A stretch of DNA of 55,084 bases from JAQIBY01 sp046546095. GTDB taxonomy: Bacteria > Bacteroidota > Bacteroidia > Bacteroidales > ML635J-15. The DNA lies in contig JBKGYK010000009.1 in NCBI GenBank assembly GCA_046546095.1, forward strand, positions 1-55,084, written 5' to 3'. Both the position numbers and the translations under genes were made by a program. Below are positions 52,701 to 55,084 of this stretch, in pieces. Positions within the stretch are counted from its first letter, which is position 1. Each line of letters begins with the position of its first letter. The notes beneath the pieces are model-generated. The model saw only the letters and a program-made list of their open reading frames with translations. It was not told where the DNA came from and did not search any database.

Positions 52701-54551
52701 AAGGGCCAACTTACGAGCATTGAAGATGCTGAGGGAAGCGTTTCTTATGACTACAATCAACATGGATTGCTGACAAAAGTTACAGACAAAAAAGGCAATG
52801 TCACGGCGTTTGATTACAACAGCCATCAAAAGCTTGAAAGCATTACCGATGCTGAAGGCAAAAGCAGACAACTTGCATACGATGAACAAAACAGGTTGAT
52901 ATCATCCACCAATGCCAGAAATCAATTGCTCGAAATTTCATACAACAGCAATGGTAATGTGTCGGAAAGACATCTGGATGGTAACCTCATTGCATCGTTT
53001 GCTTATGACAGCAACGCTCATATTGCAAGCATGACCGATTCAAGCGGGACAACAACTTATGCCAGAAACTCACGGGGGTTTGTTACCGGCATCACATATC
53101 CCGACGGAAAAACTGTGAATTTTACTCACGACGGGAATGGGAATGTGGTCTCAGTGCAATATCCTGATGGATTTAATGTCAACAATACAACGGATGAGCG
53201 AAACAGAATTACCCAGATTGACTGGGATGAGGTGTCCATAGGGTATGATTTTGATCCTGCAGGCATGCTGTTATCAGAAAGCATCAGCAATGGATTGCAA
53301 TCAAACTATCAATACAACAACGACAACACGCTCACCGGCATCACACATGAAAATTCGGATAGCACTATTGCCGGCGAAACGGTGGAAATACAAAGTGGCA
53401 TCATTATAAGTATGCAACGCAAAGAAATTCCTGAAATTACGGATTTTCCGGAACCCATGCTTAACCTTTATGGAAACAAGCTGAATCAAATCCAGGATAA
53501 TGGCTACAGTGACTGGTTTTTTGCCTATGATGATGATCGAAATCTGATTGGTGTCTATAAAGGCAACGATCCGATAATGACCGCTGAATATTCATACGAT
53601 AACCTGCTGCTTTCCATGACTCATGGTGATAAACACACAAGCATCAGCTACAATGCAATGCGCTATCCTGCAAAAATCACCCAAAATGGTGTCGTTCGCA
53701 ATTTGCATTACGACCACAAAGGGCGCTTGTTGTTTGAAACCAACGATCAGGGGGATGTGGAAAAATACTATATTTATAAAGCCAAACGTCTTGTTGCATG
53801 CCGGTTGGCATCCGGGGAGACGTACTTTTACCATTTCAACCGGCACGGACACACGCTGGCAATCACCAATGAGAACGGGGACATTGCAAATGCTTATGCA
53901 TACAGCGCTACAGGCGAGATCATAGGCAAACAGGAAAGCATTGACAACCGTTTTACATTTCTGGGCGCTTTTGGTGGAATCAGGTTGGATGATAATTATA
54001 CACAAACCGGTTTCAGAGTTTACAGCGCCAGGCAGGGACGTTATCTCCAACCCGATCCGCTGGGCATAGTAACCGGCACCAATCCTTACCTTTATGCTTC
54101 CAACAACCCGGTAAAAGGCATTGACCCGCTGGGGCTGGATGATCAGGAAGAAACCGTCAATGCAGGTGATCTGGATCCTTCTGTTGACAATGATTATGAT
54201 GTAGCCGGCGGAACTGCAGATCCGTACGCTGAAGACCTGCCCTACCGGACAAACAATTGGGATATCCTGGGCTCTGCCGCATCAGATACATACGAAGAAT
54301 TTACAAATCATCCGGTATCTGATCTGTTGCCTGATGCCATCGCGCTTCCTATAAGTGGCTACAAGGCCGCAGAAAACATTGCCGAAGGGGAATTCGGCGA
54401 TGCATTCTGGCAATTTGTGCCATTCAACAACAGCCTGGAAGCCATAGGAGATTACCTGGAAGATTCCCGCAAGCCAATCAGCGGAAACAAATATTTTGGT
54501 TTAGGCCTTAATTCCTTTGGCAGCCAGCAAAACTATTCCTGTGACATGTAA
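49791..54551 (+). CDS. RHS/YD-repeat protein with N-terminal Asp-box repeats (1,586 aa)
   Basis: ATG 49791 starts a clean signal peptide (MKIFSQKCACFLMVFFCLSS ... AFAQ). The N-terminal 350 residues carry BNR/Asp-box motifs (SDTHGSSWD, STDYAQTW, SSDGGNTWDK, SLDYGDTWFRF) as in sialidase-like propellers. From about residue 430 an RHS N-terminal plug-like region leads into a long YD-repeat shell (GRE-x-NITYDD, YDSVGNITSI, YDAYGNLEGF and so on), closed by the RHS core GRYLQPDPLGIVTGTNPYLY ... IDPLGL (about 54037-54137). The tip after DPLGL is 137 residues with no toxin family I recognise, and ends NYSCDM. There is no T9SS sorting domain. Known RHS proteins form hollow shells around a C-terminal cargo. 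Eleven bases downstream lies a small YD/T9SS protein, the probable partner. Confidence 0.9.
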   Translation: MKIFSQKCACFLMVFFCLSSLHAFAQWEIISNRSRIVNLETIDDTWYAIEYTGGANAFLYSDTHGSSWDIVPGFSHVKNFEVMDNKVLASGTYNGQTGLFLSTDYAQTWTQLNYYLTTLPQDILLSDTAIYAIVNWTSTMESPLYRSTDDGNSFQPLTVDTEGITYQANIANCNLLTEHDGNICAYIGEVGFFRSSDGGNTWDKRNTGLPIGDSLDPENYAALNSTAEGLFIIYNDIRYEFNFTAGEWTQQQYDAYFYDTDVWMEPDGWYLHDSSYLAPNLVDTRSPYWFAVNAEHLGYIYYSLDYGDTWFRFSGAPDSLGSASVSSVKIAGNYVYAGFTDGFARRSLSEAINHTVQPPDEIADLPVSPENMDMVANLMASGSFSSLDELMNSDSYDLLKDELDNGLPDQTTGSNDLLLNSQPGSCSFMGMPSWFVSPLNMKPFFRDVIFTKKGLGPTVHLAFNFNRASDTISRMFGKHRRFEYEYELVQLDSAVLITSGTGAQFVFTAGDAVDTTAAPFVLPCMNNENIRLYWTGDTWQLEKGEAYRLLDFEPAENGNFRLHSIEDAYGKQLLVSYDANDLPVMITDAAGREYNITYDDDLLCDSLVAPDGRTAQFAYNTNKQLISSVDFAGLMTSYTYDSVGNITSINTEGKQTDFVYHYNTDSTSTDTTGFLTRVIDPESRETELFSSALDSVHLLNTFAYPDGKVKTMTINTQTAKIESVNNEENELTEYFYDGSGHLDSLHLDNGSFLAFSWDTASNLTEIRKNNQAARKFLYDDQHNLIQELDANDDPLFTKTYNAYNQATSVEIPGGEQVAYGYNANGALASFTTPEGNTWGFGYDAYGNLEGFTDPDGNLMQIVFDAQGLTPVSYSDFNGNVYDMEFDNNGRMVSITLPDGSTQSFSYDCCSQNGMTDENGNSTTVVRDASHRVLQKNWPEGYSASWNYDDAGFISFFETPFGAQKNLEYNHKGQLTSIEDAEGSVSYDYNQHGLLTKVTDKKGNVTAFDYNSHQKLESITDAEGKSRQLAYDEQNRLISSTNARNQLLEISYNSNGNVSERHLDGNLIASFAYDSNAHIASMTDSSGTTTYARNSRGFVTGITYPDGKTVNFTHDGNGNVVSVQYPDGFNVNNTTDERNRITQIDWDEVSIGYDFDPAGMLLSESISNGLQSNYQYNNDNTLTGITHENSDSTIAGETVEIQSGIIISMQRKEIPEITDFPEPMLNLYGNKLNQIQDNGYSDWFFAYDDDRNLIGVYKGNDPIMTAEYSYDNLLLSMTHGDKHTSISYNAMRYPAKITQNGVVRNLHYDHKGRLLFETNDQGDVEKYYIYKAKRLVACRLASGETYFYHFNRHGHTLAITNENGDIANAYAYSATGEIIGKQESIDNRFTFLGAFGGIRLDDNYTQTGFRVYSARQGRYLQPDPLGIVTGTNPYLYASNNPVKGIDPLGLDDQEETVNAGDLDPSVDNDYDVAGGTADPYAEDLPYRTNNWDILGSAASDTYEEFTNHPVSDLLPDAIALPISGYKAAENIAEGEFGDAFWQFVPFNNSLEAIGDYLEDSRKPISGNKYFGLGLNSFGSQQNYSCDM

Positions 54552-54562
54552 TATTATCAAAT

Positions 54563-55078
54563 ATGAACACAATGAAACTGAACATAAAAAATAAAAAACT
54601 CATGGATAATCGCCTCAGTCATGTAAAATTCAGTGCACTAATTGCAACGCTGCTCCTTGTTTTTGCTTGTGGGACTGACGCCACGGCCCAGTCAGTAATA
54701 ACTTATACTTACGATACGCAAGGCCGCCTGATGTCAGAGAATTATGAAAATGCGTATGATTTGACATTTGAGTATGATGAAGAAGGCAACCTGATATCAA
54801 AAGCTGTGAGTGATACATTAATGATTCCCGGAGAAAAAAAAGATGTACACTTTGTTGTGTATCCAAACCCGGCTGAAAACGGATTTAGCATAAATTATGC
54901 CCTGACAAACGGTGATGTTCCGGAAAAATTCACCCTGTATAATTCCAATGGTGAACGCATCGTAATTTTTCCTGTAAAACGTGCCACAGGAGTGATTCGC
55001 TACAAGCAACACCTGAACCCCGGCGTCTATATTCTTAAAGCAGGTGAGCAAAATTCAAGAAAAATTGTGATTCTTTGA
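54563..55078 (+). CDS. mini YD-repeat protein with T9SS type A sorting domain (171 aa)
   Basis: The product consists of an N-terminal export signal (about 14-43; hydrophobic FSALIATLLLVFACG then DATAQ, so cleavage by signal peptidase I after AQ or by peptidase II at the Cys are both possible), two YD motifs (ITYTYDTQGRLMSENYEN and LTFEYDEEGNLISKAVSD), and a type A sorting domain (VVYPNPAENGFSINY ... LNPGVYILKAGEQ). Nothing else is present. ATG 54563 is used; ATG 54572 and 54602 are alternatives. It begins 11 bases after the RHS gene. I infer that it is a carrier or plug which docks on the RHS shell through its YD strands and brings it to the T9SS. An RHS immunity role is possible but less likely because it carries its own sorting domain. 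Confidence 0.85.
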   Translation: MNTMKLNIKNKKLMDNRLSHVKFSALIATLLLVFACGTDATAQSVITYTYDTQGRLMSENYENAYDLTFEYDEEGNLISKAVSDTLMIPGEKKDVHFVVYPNPAENGFSINYALTNGDVPEKFTLYNSNGERIVIFPVKRATGVIRYKQHLNPGVYILKAGEQNSRKIVIL

Positions 55079-55084
55079 CAGCCT

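Overview
The window reads as a chromosomal segment of an anaerobic, surface-active Bacteroidota bacterium, probably of the Bacteroidales/Marinilabiliales type. The evidence is seven proteins with type IX secretion (T9SS) C-terminal sorting domains, two PorP/SprF-OmpA pairs, SprB-type adhesin repeats, a MurF-alanine racemase fusion typical of the phylum, promoters of the TTTG-N20-TAnnTTTG kind, and a sensory [FeFe]-hydrogenase kinase with a Rex repressor that points to fermentative redox control. I see no rRNA, tRNA, CRISPR array, transposase or phage gene.

Layout. 1-6.4 kb (+): a sensory [FeFe]-hydrogenase/histidine kinase cut by the window start, a response regulator, a receiver-kinase hybrid, Rex, a RibF-like FAD synthetase with a degenerate kinase half, and UDP-glucose dehydrogenase, closed by a terminator. 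6.5-12.4 kb (-): a secreted T9SS cargo protein, then the operon tdk / murF-alr / glycosyltransferase. 12.4-17.2 kb (+): a conserved acidic protein, a secreted M28 peptidase, rsmI, a coiled-coil lipoprotein and a HAD nucleotidase. 17.3-21.4 kb (-): an ECF sigma factor under its own clear promoter, then ndk downstream of an OmpA/PorP-SprF pair. 21.8-23.4 kb (+): two exported proteins of unknown function, one a predicted beta-barrel.

23.6-55 kb is almost wholly cell-surface machinery. A five-gene minus-strand operon (33.3 to 23.6 kb) encodes a small periplasmic protein, two SprB-repeat adhesins with type B sorting domains, PorP/SprF and a peptidoglycan-anchoring OmpA protein: cargo together with its dedicated export partners. 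On the plus strand follows a 2,662-residue T9SS type A protein made of three repeated N-terminal modules, a PKD-like domain, a ladder of Ig-like repeats and a complete seven-bladed RCC1 propeller that looks inserted into one Ig domain. A four-gene minus-strand operon (49.4 to 41.4 kb) starts with an ECF sigma factor, continues with a predicted anti-sigma protein that also carries a beta-barrel-like C-terminus, and ends with two large T9SS cargos. This looks like a self-contained surface-signalling/adhesin unit. The window closes with a 1,586-residue RHS/YD-repeat protein that has no sorting domain, followed 11 bases later by a 171-residue protein that is only a signal peptide, one pair of YD motifs and a T9SS sorting domain, suggesting a two-polypeptide RHS export or anchoring arrangement.

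The strongest candidates for something undescribed are the RHS plus mini-YD/T9SS pair, the ECF/anti-sigma-barrel/adhesin operon, and the RCC1 propeller nested in an Ig-like domain. All functional statements are from reading the sequence and family knowledge; no search was run.
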